Part shown: positions 53,059 through 61,227 of the stretch, in pieces
Numbering within the stretch: position 1 is the stretch's first letter
Layout: each line of letters begins with the position of its first letter
Source: DAOTTX01 sp034437515
Lineage (GTDB): Bacteria; Chloroflexota; Anaerolineae; Aggregatilineales; Phototrophicaceae
Direction of reading: 5' to 3'
Length of the DNA: 64,000 nt
Assembly (NCBI GenBank): GCA_034437515.1
Contig: DAOTTX010000128.1
Location: forward strand, 62,001-126,000
The notes under the pieces: model-generated
What the model was told of the DNA's origin: nothing
The model's database searches: none
The model's input: only the letters and a program-made list of their open reading frames with translations
Position numbers and translations under genes: made by a program

Positions 53059-54517
53059 CCGTATAAAGCGCGTTGTAAGATGCCGCTAGCGCCTCACCAC
53101 CGATGGTTGCGGCGGCTTCGAGGTCGTCGCTGTCTTCTAACAACACGGCGACCGCCACCCCTTCCCGGCGGGCGTGCCGTGCCCACCCGATGAACCAGGT
53201 CTGCGTCGTCTCCCCGGCATAGGCCAGCGCCACCTGCCCACCCATCTCGATCCCTGCGACGGTGAGCGCCGCCACCACATCTTCAGAGAGATTGGTCTGC
53301 ATTAGCGTGCGTAACTGCGCGGCGAATTCCGGCGTCGTCAACGGCAGCGTGTTTTCACGCACGTTCGCATCAATCCAGCCTTCGGTGTTTGGTGGGCGCG
53401 TTTGCAGTAGCACATGCGGCTCCGGGATGTTGCCGCTATTGAGCAACGCCGCCATCAGCGTTGCCATCTTTAGCGGTGTCACGGTGATGTCACCCTGCCC
53501 TAGTGCGTCAGCACGGGTAAAATCCGACGCTGTGGGGGTCGGCGGCGGCGTGGCGGCTTCGGCGGTAGCTTCAGCATCTGGCAGTTGCGCTATAAAACCG
53601 GGGAGTTCCGGCGCGACATCAAAGCGAAACAAATCATAAGTAGCGGCGACGGTCTCTAATCCGAGTTGGCTGATGAGCTGTGCAAACGGCGACGGACACC
53701 CAAACTGATACGCTTCAAGCAGAGTCAGGGCGGCGGCCTGGGGTGTTTCCACACAGGTTAACGTCACCTCGCCGACCTGTACCGGCGCGGTCGCCTGTGT
53801 GTACATCTGGTCAAGCGGCACACGGTTCAACAGAGCGGTAAAGAGCAACAACGTCTTAGTCGTCCCGCCCGGTTGATAGTTGCCCTGCAAGACACGATTG
53901 AAGAACGGCTCTGCTGGATCATCCAGCAAGGTATCCCAGGTATCCGCAATCTGATTGGGGTCGTAACTCGGTTGGCTGACAAGCGAGATCACCGCCCCGG
54001 ACGGCACAGCCAGCACGACCACCCCACCGGAACGATCACCCATCGCCTGTGCCACCGCCCGTTGCGCCGCCAGATCAAGCGTAACTTTCACGTCCTCGCC
54101 GACCTGCCGCCGGTGCAGTAAATCCTGTGTGACAAATTGCGACCAGTCACGCCCGATGTCCGCCCCACTCAACGACGGATTATACGCCCGTTCGACCCCT
54201 GCTTCGCCGAAGCGGAAACTGTAGTAGCCCAGCGTACTGTTCATCGCCGGGTGCAGGTAGCGCCGCTGCATCGCCGTGCTTCCCTCGACCTCGACCGAAG
54301 TCGCCAGCAATAGACCGTTGCGGTCGTAGATGTCCCCCCGGTCAATCGCCCGGATTGCATCAACACGGCGACGGTTATCCTCACGCTGTAGAATAGTTTC
54401 CGTCCCGGTGACGGCCCAGTAGGCCGCCGTCCCCGCCACCGCCACCAGCGCCAGTAGAAAGGCCAGCATCATCCGTTGGGTTTCACCTGTGAACTGCAAA
54501 GAACACACCCCTCTCAT
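53042..54517 (-). CDS. Catalytically degenerate penicillin-binding protein homologue
   Basis: About 491 aa. N-terminal anchor (MMLAFLLALVAVAG) and a PBP dimerisation/linker region (IRAIDRGDIYDRNGLLLA) precede a transpeptidase-like domain. The three catalytic motifs are lost: PGSTFK is PGGTTK, so the nucleophile Ser is Gly; the SxN region reads FGCPSPFAQL; the KTG region reads GGQVALAYAGE before the conserved TWFIGW. QGDITVTPLKMATLMAALLNSG is kept, so the fold is clear. It overlaps the upstream ftsW gene. Start is uncertain: ATG 54517 is used; TTG 54499 has a better SD. It may be a structural partner of FtsW/RodA. Confidence 0.85.
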   Translation of the reverse strand: MRGVCSLQFTGETQRMMLAFLLALVAVAGTAAYWAVTGTETILQREDNRRRVDAIRAIDRGDIYDRNGLLLATSVEVEGSTAMQRRYLHPAMNSTLGYYSFRFGEAGVERAYNPSLSGADIGRDWSQFVTQDLLHRRQVGEDVKVTLDLAAQRAVAQAMGDRSGGVVVLAVPSGAVISLVSQPSYDPNQIADTWDTLLDDPAEPFFNRVLQGNYQPGGTTKTLLLFTALLNRVPLDQMYTQATAPVQVGEVTLTCVETPQAAALTLLEAYQFGCPSPFAQLISQLGLETVAATYDLFRFDVAPELPGFIAQLPDAEATAEAATPPPTPTASDFTRADALGQGDITVTPLKMATLMAALLNSGNIPEPHVLLQTRPPNTEGWIDANVRENTLPLTTPEFAAQLRTLMQTNLSEDVVAALTVAGIEMGGQVALAYAGETTQTWFIGWARHARREGVAVAVLLEDSDDLEAAATIGGEALAASYNALYTATESP

Positions 54518-55829
54518 ACACGGAGAGTCGCAGCAGCAAGCCAACGATTACGAAACTCATCAGCAAAGAACTGCCTCCGTAGCTGAGGAACGGCAGCGTC
54601 ACCCCGGTCAATGGCAGCAAACGGATCACACCGCCCATAATCAGGATGCTCTGCGCCCCCAACAACATACTCAAGCCGATTGCCAGCAACGCCTGGAACG
54701 GTCGCCCTTGATGCATGGATGCCATGAGTAAACCACGCATGACCAGCACACCGATGCACACGATCACGACCAACACACCGAGCAGGCCCCATTCTTCGGC
54801 GATGGCAGCAAAGATAAAATCGGAATGCACCACCGGCACATAGGTCGGTGCGCCCTGCCCGATCCCCTGCCCGAAGATGCCCCCGGCGGCGAACGCCTGC
54901 AAACTCTGGACGATCTGAAAAGCGCGGGTATCCGCTTCAGGCCAGGGATTAAGCCAGATATCCACCCGCAGGCTAACCACATCGAACAGGTTATAAGCGA
55001 CGACCGCCGCGATGACGATCAACACACCGCCACCCAGCAACACGAGCATGTATCCACTGGCGACATACAGCAGCAGCAAAAACACGACGAAGAACAACGT
55101 CGCTGTGCCGAGATCACGCTGCCAGATCAGCACCACCACCGACAATCCCCACATCAGCAGCACCGGGCCGACCACACGCGGCGACAACGGCAACAACTGA
55201 TTGTCGCTGACCAACCCTTCCGCCCGCAGCAGCGGATACTGCTCGGCGAGATAGCTCGCGAGGAACACCACCAGAATCACCTTGAGCAGTTCCGATGGCT
55301 GAAAGTTGACGTTGCCGATCCCTAACCAGAGCTGTGGCGCGATGCTTGACCCGGTCGGGTTGCGCCCGAAAACGATGGTGCTGAACAACAACACCAATCC
55401 AAACAGCAGCAGTAAGTAACGGTAGCGCCGCAGCAGATTCAACACATCCGGCAGAATGGCAACCGCACACATCGCCGCCGTTGCGACCAACAACCATACC
55501 GCCTGACGGTCGGCAAAGCGTGGCGCTAACCGTGTGATCGCCACCAATCCCCAGCCACTGAGAAACATCACCAGCGGGAAAATCAATTGATCGCGCCTCG
55601 GCAAGAACTGCGACAGCATCCAATGTCCGCTTACCGCGCTGACGAACCACGCACTCAGCACCAGCAGATTGACCAGCCACCGCTCCGGGGTGAGCAACGT
55701 CAGCGCGGTGAAGTTTATGACCAAAAAGACCGCCGCCAACGCCAACAGCACACGCTCCCGGCGCTGCGACCGCCCCCGCTCGTCCGGCGCGGTGATGAGT
55801 GGTAATTCTGTCGGTTGATCTAGCGTCAC
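54483..55829 (-). CDS. FtsW/RodA/SpoVE family protein
   Basis: 448-aa SEDS-family membrane protein with about 12 hydrophobic segments. SEDS landmarks: GNVNFQPSELLKVILVVFLASYLA, VVLIWQRDLGTATLFFVVFLLLLY, and at the C-terminus GVTLPFLSYGGSSLLMSFVIVGLLLRL. SEDS proteins polymerise peptidoglycan with a class B PBP. Here the adjacent PBP is catalytically degenerate. The start is GTG at 55829, one base after the MTA phosphorylase stop; a TTG at 55856 is an alternative. Confidence 0.93.
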   Translation of the reverse strand: MTLDQPTELPLITAPDERGRSQRRERVLLALAAVFLVINFTALTLLTPERWLVNLLVLSAWFVSAVSGHWMLSQFLPRRDQLIFPLVMFLSGWGLVAITRLAPRFADRQAVWLLVATAAMCAVAILPDVLNLLRRYRYLLLLFGLVLLFSTIVFGRNPTGSSIAPQLWLGIGNVNFQPSELLKVILVVFLASYLAEQYPLLRAEGLVSDNQLLPLSPRVVGPVLLMWGLSVVVLIWQRDLGTATLFFVVFLLLLYVASGYMLVLLGGGVLIVIAAVVAYNLFDVVSLRVDIWLNPWPEADTRAFQIVQSLQAFAAGGIFGQGIGQGAPTYVPVVHSDFIFAAIAEEWGLLGVLVVIVCIGVLVMRGLLMASMHQGRPFQALLAIGLSMLLGAQSILIMGGVIRLLPLTGVTLPFLSYGGSSLLMSFVIVGLLLRLSVYERGVFFAVHR

Positions 55830-55830
55830 A

Positions 55831-56706
55831 TTAGCGCCCGAAGTAACGACCGACAATTAACTCCAGCTTGTCAATCATCGCCGGATCGACTTTATCCTTC
55901 GCCGTCATAAACGCGGTTTGCAGCGCGTTATGGCTCTCGAATTCGGCACTTTCGTCCAATCCATCGACGGTGATGGCGATGGCCTTTTGCACCCGCTCGA
56001 CATTATGGCGCATCGTCCGCGTGACCTGCTCCACCGTGACTGGCTGCGCGGTCAGATGCCACACATCGTAATCGGTGACGTGGGCAATCGCCGCATAAGA
56101 GATTTCCGCCTCGCGTGCCAAAAACGCCTCCGGCGCGCTGGTCATCCCGATAATGCTACATCCCCACCGCCGGTAAATCTCGCTTTCACCGCGTGTGCTA
56201 AAGCGCGGCCCCTCGATGATAAGAAACGTACCGCCTTTATGCGCGGTGCCGCCGACCTGCGCGAACGAAGCATATACCTCACGCGCCAGCTCGAGACAAA
56301 ACGGCTGCGAGACATCCACATGGGCAACCAGACCCTCATCGAAGAAGGTACGCCCATTCCGTGCCGACCTGGTATGGTCGTAAATCTGTGTGGGGATGAC
56401 GATCTGCCCCGGTGTGATCTCCTCGCGCAGAGAACCACAAGCGTTCACACCGATGATAAAACGCACGCCTAGCTTCTTAAACGCATAGATGTTGGCCCGG
56501 TAGGGCGTACTCGTCGGTGTGTGGACGTGCCCGACACCATGCCGCGCCAGAAACGCCACTCGCTTACCGCGCAGCGTACCGACGATAAAGTCCGCGCTGG
56601 GTTTGCCATAGGGGGTATCGATGGAAACGGTGGTCTTGTCAGTGATCTCCGGCATGTCGTAAAGACCTGAGCCGCCGATCACGCCGATGCTGACTTGTTC
56701 AGTCAT
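55831..56706 (-). CDS. mtnP: S-methyl-5'-thioadenosine phosphorylase
   Basis: 291-aa enzyme that splits methylthioadenosine with phosphate into adenine and methylthioribose 1-phosphate. Landmarks: IGVIGGSGLYDM, GKRVAFLARHGVGHVHTPTSTPYRANIYA, NACGSLREEITPGQIVIPTQIYDHT, IEGPRFSTRGESEIYRRWGCSIIGMTSAPEAFLAREAEI. The start at 56706 follows AGGAGC; upstream ATG at 56727 is weaker. It leads the minus-strand run mtnP-ftsW-PBP. It could work with ahcY and the adenosine kinase-like enzyme in purine salvage from SAM products. Confidence 0.95.
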   Translation of the reverse strand: MTEQVSIGVIGGSGLYDMPEITDKTTVSIDTPYGKPSADFIVGTLRGKRVAFLARHGVGHVHTPTSTPYRANIYAFKKLGVRFIIGVNACGSLREEITPGQIVIPTQIYDHTRSARNGRTFFDEGLVAHVDVSQPFCLELAREVYASFAQVGGTAHKGGTFLIIEGPRFSTRGESEIYRRWGCSIIGMTSAPEAFLAREAEISYAAIAHVTDYDVWHLTAQPVTVEQVTRTMRHNVERVQKAIAITVDGLDESAEFESHNALQTAFMTAKDKVDPAMIDKLELIVGRYFGR

Positions 56707-56779
56707 GATTGCTCCTGAGTCATTCATTTCGCAGGAACGATTATAATACACATGAGTCCATAACGACGATACCAGACAA

Positions 56780-56816
56780 AAGCGACGGCGGGAGTCATTT
56801 ATCGTCTGCCGCCGCC
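56780..56816 (-). terminator. Probable terminator after the epimerase-like gene
   Basis: On the minus strand an 8-bp GC-rich stem (56809-56816 with 56784-56791, one G-U pair) with a 17-base loop is followed by GCTTTTGTC. It lies 8 bases past the stop of the gene at 56824. The T tract is short. Confidence 0.5.
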
Positions 56817-56823
56817 GATCCAA

Positions 56824-57768
56824 TTATATTGCTGCGAGCTGCTGCCGATAATGCGCCACCGTCTCATGGAGTGCCTCATCAAGCGGAGTCGCCATCACGC
56901 CGAATCGCTGCGTGAACTTGGTATCGGACATCACGAAGTCCACCGCGAATTCATCCACCATTTCGACCACTTCGCGCATCACCGGGTCAAACAAACCCAT
57001 CGCCCGGATTGCCAGCTTGGGCGCGGTCTTGATGCGCGGCGGTTGCCCTGCCAACGCATAGACTCGCTCAATGAACTGGCGCGTGGTCAGCGTCTTATCC
57101 ACCGGCAAATGCCAGACCTCCCCGAAGGCTTCGTCATGATCTGCCAGTGTAGCCAATCCCCGCGCTACATCTGGCACATAAGAATAGGTGTGCAGCTTAT
57201 CGAGATCACCAAACATCTGCACGGATTTTCCCTGCAACGCTGGCATGATCATACGTTCACCACCCATCACAGAGGCCTCCACACCGGGGCCATAGAAATC
57301 TGCCGCCCGCCCAATGACGATCTGCACTCGTCCTGCGCGGTGTGCCTCAAGCAATCCCGCCGCCAGCTCTGCACGAAGCTGTCCCTTACGTGTGGTCGGT
57401 GCTTGTGGCGTGGTTTCCGTGAGTGGATCGGCGTGATGCCCGTACATATACAGATTATCCATCACAACCAACTTCGCACCGTTGGCTTCCGCAGCAGCGA
57501 CGGCCCCAGCGTTCAGCTTCGGGAACACGTCATACCATCGGTGATAGGGGACGTTTAGAGCATGATAGATCACATCTGCACCCTGCGCGACCTCAATAGC
57601 GAGTGTGGCATCCGTCACGTCAGCACTGACCAGTTCCACACCTGCCGGTAGCGACGCCTTTCCGCTGCGGTTAACCATACGGACGCGCTTACTGCGCTTG
57701 TGTAGTTCACGCATCACCGCCATGCCGACCGGCCCCGTACCAAAGATCACGTTCAAATTGTCACTCAT
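56824..57768 (-). CDS. NAD-dependent epimerase/dehydratase family protein
   Basis: 314-aa atypical extended SDR. The cofactor loop is NVIFGTGPVGMAVMREL at residues 6-22 rather than TGxxGxxG. The active-site region has VVMDNLYMYGH with no YxxxK beyond it, as in many atypical SDRs. IGRAADFYGPG and VWHLPVDKTLTTRQFIERV are typical of this family. The function is unknown; NAD(P)-dependent sugar or ketone modification is possible. It shares an 8-base gap region with the DUF4386 gene upstream. Confidence 0.88.
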   Translation of the reverse strand: MSDNLNVIFGTGPVGMAVMRELHKRSKRVRMVNRSGKASLPAGVELVSADVTDATLAIEVAQGADVIYHALNVPYHRWYDVFPKLNAGAVAAAEANGAKLVVMDNLYMYGHHADPLTETTPQAPTTRKGQLRAELAAGLLEAHRAGRVQIVIGRAADFYGPGVEASVMGGERMIMPALQGKSVQMFGDLDKLHTYSYVPDVARGLATLADHDEAFGEVWHLPVDKTLTTRQFIERVYALAGQPPRIKTAPKLAIRAMGLFDPVMREVVEMVDEFAVDFVMSDTKFTQRFGVMATPLDEALHETVAHYRQQLAAI

Positions 57769-57795
57769 CAGATTTTATCCTTAACATCTCTCGAA

Positions 57796-58527
57796 TTAAC
57801 TCGGGTAAGCAGGGACGGAGGTTACCGGTTGCGCTGCCGGGAGTCGTCCGGTCAGCACCGTGATGCCCAGTGCTAGCAACCACAAATGCAGTACCACGAC
57901 GCTGATCGTGACGAAAGGCCCGGCATCCGTACCGAACATCTCGACAATCGGAATCATCAGGCCGGCCCCGGCGACCACACCAAAACCACCCAACCAGCGC
58001 GGCAAACGACCATCGCGCAAGATAACGTAACCGACGATCAACGCCCACAACGCGGCAAACAGGCTCACGCCGAGGATTTCACCGACCGAACCGGCGTAGT
58101 CGTTGAGCATGTTATAAGTCACGATGATGCTTTCGCGTGTCGCCTCACTCGTCGCCGGGTCAACATACTGCTCCGCGAGTACGGGCATGGGCACCAGCCA
58201 GCGGATAATGCCGAGTGTGCGCAGCACCGCAGACGCGATCCCTAATCCCGCCGCGATCCGCAGCAGCGGCCCGTAGTCGTCGCTTCCCGCTGCCCTGTGG
58301 ATGATAAGCAGGGACACCGGCCAGAACAGCAGCGAATAGATCATGTAGATAACATAACCGCTCTGCACAGTGCTTGCCTGCTCGTAAATGCGTGGAAGGA
58401 TTGCGGTAGCCGGTTCGTCCAGGCTGGCGGGCCAATCAATCGCCGTGCCCAGAATAAAAAGCGGCACGAACAACAGCAATGCTTCGAATATCAACAAAAA
58501 CCCGGTGTTACGATTTAGATTGTTCAC
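57796..58527 (-). CDS. DUF4386-like membrane protein
   Basis: 243-aa membrane protein with about six hydrophobic segments. It resembles the DUF4386 family: NRNTGFLLIFEALLLFVPLF at the N-terminus, VIYMIYSLLFWPVSLLIIHRA, and GGFGVVAGAGLMIPIVEMFG. Function unknown. The start is GTG at 58527 with GGGAG 7 bases upstream. Its promoter is covered by direct repeats (58566-58593), suggesting repressor control. The epimerase-like gene follows after 27 bases. Confidence 0.8.
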   Translation of the reverse strand: MNNLNRNTGFLLIFEALLLFVPLFILGTAIDWPASLDEPATAILPRIYEQASTVQSGYVIYMIYSLLFWPVSLLIIHRAAGSDDYGPLLRIAAGLGIASAVLRTLGIIRWLVPMPVLAEQYVDPATSEATRESIIVTYNMLNDYAGSVGEILGVSLFAALWALIVGYVILRDGRLPRWLGGFGVVAGAGLMIPIVEMFGTDAGPFVTISVVVLHLWLLALGITVLTGRLPAAQPVTSVPAYPS

Positions 58528-58565
58528 GACTCCACTCCCGTTTTGTGGATAAATACATTGACTTT

Positions 58566-58593
58566 ACACTGTTTATTTAACACCGTTTATCTA
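58566..58593. repeat. Tandem 14-bp direct repeats over the DUF4386 promoter
   Basis: ACACTGTTTATTTA (58566-58579) and ACACCGTTTATCTA (58580-58593) are adjacent, differing at two positions. A further inverted copy, TAACGGTGTTAG, lies at 58633-58644. They overlap the -10 and spacer of a minus-strand promoter, as an operator would. Confidence 0.6.
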
Positions 58594-58603
58594 AAGGTGT
58601 CAA
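58575..58603 (-). promoter_or_regulatory. Candidate promoter of the DUF4386 gene
   Basis: On the minus strand TTGACA (58598-58603), a 17-base spacer, then TTAAAT (58575-58580). The start codon is about 50 bases downstream. The -35 is consensus; the -10 is 4 of 6. Confidence 0.5.
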
Positions 58604-58662
58604 GCAAGGGAGATGAGCGGGAGATGAACGTTTAACGGTGTTAGATCTATTGGAGAGGAATT

Positions 58663-58688
58663 AAAAAGGGCACGTCAGAAACGTGCCC
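58663..58688 (-). terminator. Intrinsic terminator after the M23 protein gene
   Basis: On the minus strand an 8-bp perfect stem GGGCACGT/ACGTGCCC (58681-58688 and 58668-58675) with a 5-base loop is followed by TTTTTAATT. It lies 12 bases past the stop of the gene at 58700. Confidence 0.92.
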
Positions 58689-58699
58689 CGTTTGGCAGG

Positions 58700-61051
58700 T
58701 TAGTTGATCGTGGCGAATTGCCTTGAGCGGTAATCAGCAAGGCCACCCGGCCCCCAGACCCCCATCCAAAGTTCGTACTCACCGGATGGTAGATTAACGA
58801 TCACCGAGCAAGTAATTTCACCGCAGACTTGCTTAGCATCATGCCATTTGTTGTAATCGTCCACGTCCGGGCGCACGATGTAAACGTGATACCACAGCGC
58901 GTTCGCGTCCATCTGCCAACTGATGGTGATGTTGCCCGACGGTACCCCACCCGAAGGCGATATAATCTCGACCGGCTCCGGCGCGGTTTCATCGATAGTA
59001 AAAGGCACGTTGTCATAAGTCCCCATGGAGCCAGCACCCCAGGCCGCCATCCACCAGTCAAAATCACCATCGAGCAACGTCGGCATGTCGATGCTGCACA
59101 CCCCTTCTTCATCGCAGACAGCCGCACCCTCGTGCCAGTTGTCATGCGCTAGGTAGCCTTCGGTCGCAAGGTAGATGTGATACCACTCCGCTGTCGGGTC
59201 TGCCGTCCATGTCAGGGACTGGTCAAACGCGCTGGTCGGTGGCTCACGTTTGATGGTCTGCGGCGGGTCATTCCTTACCGTAAACCGTAGCTCGTCGTAC
59301 TCACCGAGACCGTTGTCATTCTGGGCGACCATCCACCAGCTATACTCACCGTTATCGAGCTTCGACAGATCATCCGGCATGGTGCAGATGCTCGTTTCAT
59401 CACAGACGGCGACCCCTTCGAGCCACTCATCCACGAAGACTTCGCTCCCCTGGGCGATGTAGACGTGGTACCACAGCGCATCTTCCAACGCCTGCCATTG
59501 GATCGTATGGGGTTCGGGAGAAGTCGAAATTTCCGCACCGGCGGTCGGTGAAAGCCTCACAACCGAACCGGGACGTCCGGGGCGTCCCTGGAAACACTCC
59601 GTCTCGGTGATGCCCAGATCATCGTAACGGCGCAGTTCGACGTTATCCGTGCGAATGGCGGCATCGCCATCCGGCGGGTAGCCCTCGATCCACACACGGG
59701 CGCGTGTCCATGATGTGTCGATGTTGCGGCGGGCGGTGAAGGCTTTCAGCGGTGTATTCGGCGGGATGTTAAACTCACAGACCAGCAAGCCCTCGTCCCA
59801 TAGGCCGGTTTCGTTCTCATAAGCCTGCACATGCACCCGTACCTTCTTCGCTGTGTCACTGGAATTGCCCAATTCTGTGATGAGCTGCACGGCTGAATCT
59901 TGCGGGATGGTGTAGTTGATTGTCTGGAAGATCGTCGCCAGACGACCACCCGCCGGGGAATACCAGTTCAAAACACCGTCATTCACCGTATAATCGGTGT
60001 CGAAATCGGTGTTCCAGCCGATGAAACCACCACTGAAGTTACCGTTTGTCACCAATTCGGTATCGACCGGGGCGACTGGAATACCTGACCCGCTACCGAT
60101 AGCACCATCGTTATAGACCGGCGCGTTGGGGGCGCAGACCGTAAAGCCATCACGGACGCGGCGCATACAGCCCTGATACTGTGCCGATCCGGCGGAAACC
60201 GTCCAGCCGCCGACGTTGTGCCCGTTGAATGTCTGCGCGACCTCGTTCAGACGCAGCGAGAAATGCACATGCGGTCCGCTTGACCAGCCACCACAGCCGA
60301 TGCCGTTGCCCTCATCGCCGAGGTACTGTCCACGTGCGACCGACTGCCCATTGGCGACTTGCTCATTGACCAGATGGTAATAACCAGTCTGCCAACCGTC
60401 CGCATGGTCAACACGGACAAAGTTCGGACAACTTGCCGCTCGCCACGCGATGCCCTCACGCGCAGCACGGACTTTACCCGTGCCATAACCCCAGGCGAGG
60501 TCAAGCGCCCCCCGACCGGTGCGGTCACCGTTGCAGCATGCGTGCGGGCCACCGGTCAAGTTCCAGGTCTCGCCGGTGGCAAAAGGTAGGCTTAACAGGG
60601 AGCCACCGGCGGCGGCACTCTGCCCCTCGACTGCCGGTGTGGTCAGGGTCTGGCGTGCCTGTGGGTTCACCAACGACGTAGGCGCTTGCCCTAACCAGTT
60701 TGTAAACTGCGATGTGTTTTCCGTTGCGAGTTGCCAACCGTTGCTGCTGCGTCGTGCCATAAATAGGATCAATTCCGGTGTGCCGTGCATGGTCGCATCC
60801 ACATGGACGGACGCAAGACCGAATGCGTAGTCACCATTGATGGTCACGTCCGCTGGATGCACGTTGATCCGGTCAGCGGCGGCACCATTTTGCTGTGTCA
60901 GGATCGACTGGTAAGCCAACCCTGTGATAAGATTTGTAGGGTCATCCTCTTGCTGCGCGGAGGCATCAAAGGCGTAGATCAGTCCAATTGTGATAAGCGC
61001 ACCGACCACAGCCAGGGTGAGCGGGTTAAAAAAGCGTTTTGAAGTAACCAC
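58700..61051 (-). CDS. Secreted M23 (LasA-like) peptidase with Cys-paired repeats
   Basis: 783-aa secreted protein. Signal or anchor at residues 10-32. The M23 domain spans about 155-290, with LasA-like zinc ligands: GGPHACC (His near 170), GALDLAWG (Asp near 184) and GPHVHFSL (His near 260-262). Residues ~330-480 form a carbohydrate-binding-like beta domain (GGFIGWNTDFD, VELRRYDDLG). Three C-terminal repeats follow (about 490-590, 590-690, 690-783), each with W-YHxYI/L, a Cys pair (CDETSIC, CDEEGVC, CGEITC) and a W-WM-A/G-WG-like strand. The repeats match those of 27558. Start: GTG 61051, GAGGAG upstream. It probably cuts peptidoglycan or a glycine-rich protein. Confidence 0.9.
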   Translation of the reverse strand: MVTSKRFFNPLTLAVVGALITIGLIYAFDASAQQEDDPTNLITGLAYQSILTQQNGAAADRINVHPADVTINGDYAFGLASVHVDATMHGTPELILFMARRSSNGWQLATENTSQFTNWLGQAPTSLVNPQARQTLTTPAVEGQSAAAGGSLLSLPFATGETWNLTGGPHACCNGDRTGRGALDLAWGYGTGKVRAAREGIAWRAASCPNFVRVDHADGWQTGYYHLVNEQVANGQSVARGQYLGDEGNGIGCGGWSSGPHVHFSLRLNEVAQTFNGHNVGGWTVSAGSAQYQGCMRRVRDGFTVCAPNAPVYNDGAIGSGSGIPVAPVDTELVTNGNFSGGFIGWNTDFDTDYTVNDGVLNWYSPAGGRLATIFQTINYTIPQDSAVQLITELGNSSDTAKKVRVHVQAYENETGLWDEGLLVCEFNIPPNTPLKAFTARRNIDTSWTRARVWIEGYPPDGDAAIRTDNVELRRYDDLGITETECFQGRPGRPGSVVRLSPTAGAEISTSPEPHTIQWQALEDALWYHVYIAQGSEVFVDEWLEGVAVCDETSICTMPDDLSKLDNGEYSWWMVAQNDNGLGEYDELRFTVRNDPPQTIKREPPTSAFDQSLTWTADPTAEWYHIYLATEGYLAHDNWHEGAAVCDEEGVCSIDMPTLLDGDFDWWMAAWGAGSMGTYDNVPFTIDETAPEPVEIISPSGGVPSGNITISWQMDANALWYHVYIVRPDVDDYNKWHDAKQVCGEITCSVIVNLPSGEYELWMGVWGPGGLADYRSRQFATIN

Positions 61052-61125
61052 CCGATACTATCTCCTCGATATACCATTTCAAACTTCAGTATAAAACCGT
61101 TTGTTTGTTTTGATGGTCAGGATAT

Positions 61126-61152
61126 ACAAACTTTCCTCAATGTTTAGTTTGT
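61126..61152. promoter_or_regulatory. Inverted repeat upstream of the metal ABC operon (possible operator)
   Basis: Perfect 7-bp arms ACAAACT (61126-61132) and AGTTTGT (61146-61152) with a 13-base spacer lie directly upstream of the -35 box of the metal-transporter promoter. It is also upstream of the divergent M23 gene (61051). A Zur/MntR-type site is possible. Confidence 0.45.
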
Positions 61153-61163
61153 CTTACCATCGC

Positions 61164-61192
61164 TTGACTTTATACAAACCGCATGGAATGAT
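61164..61192 (+). promoter_or_regulatory. Candidate promoter of the metal ABC transporter operon
   Basis: TTGACT (61164-61169), 17-base spacer, AATGAT (61187-61192). Transcription would begin near 61199, which supports the ATG at 61228 over the one at 61195. Confidence 0.5.
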
Positions 61193-61227
61193 AAATGAGA
61201 TCACGTATCAACTGCGTAAGGAAATAT

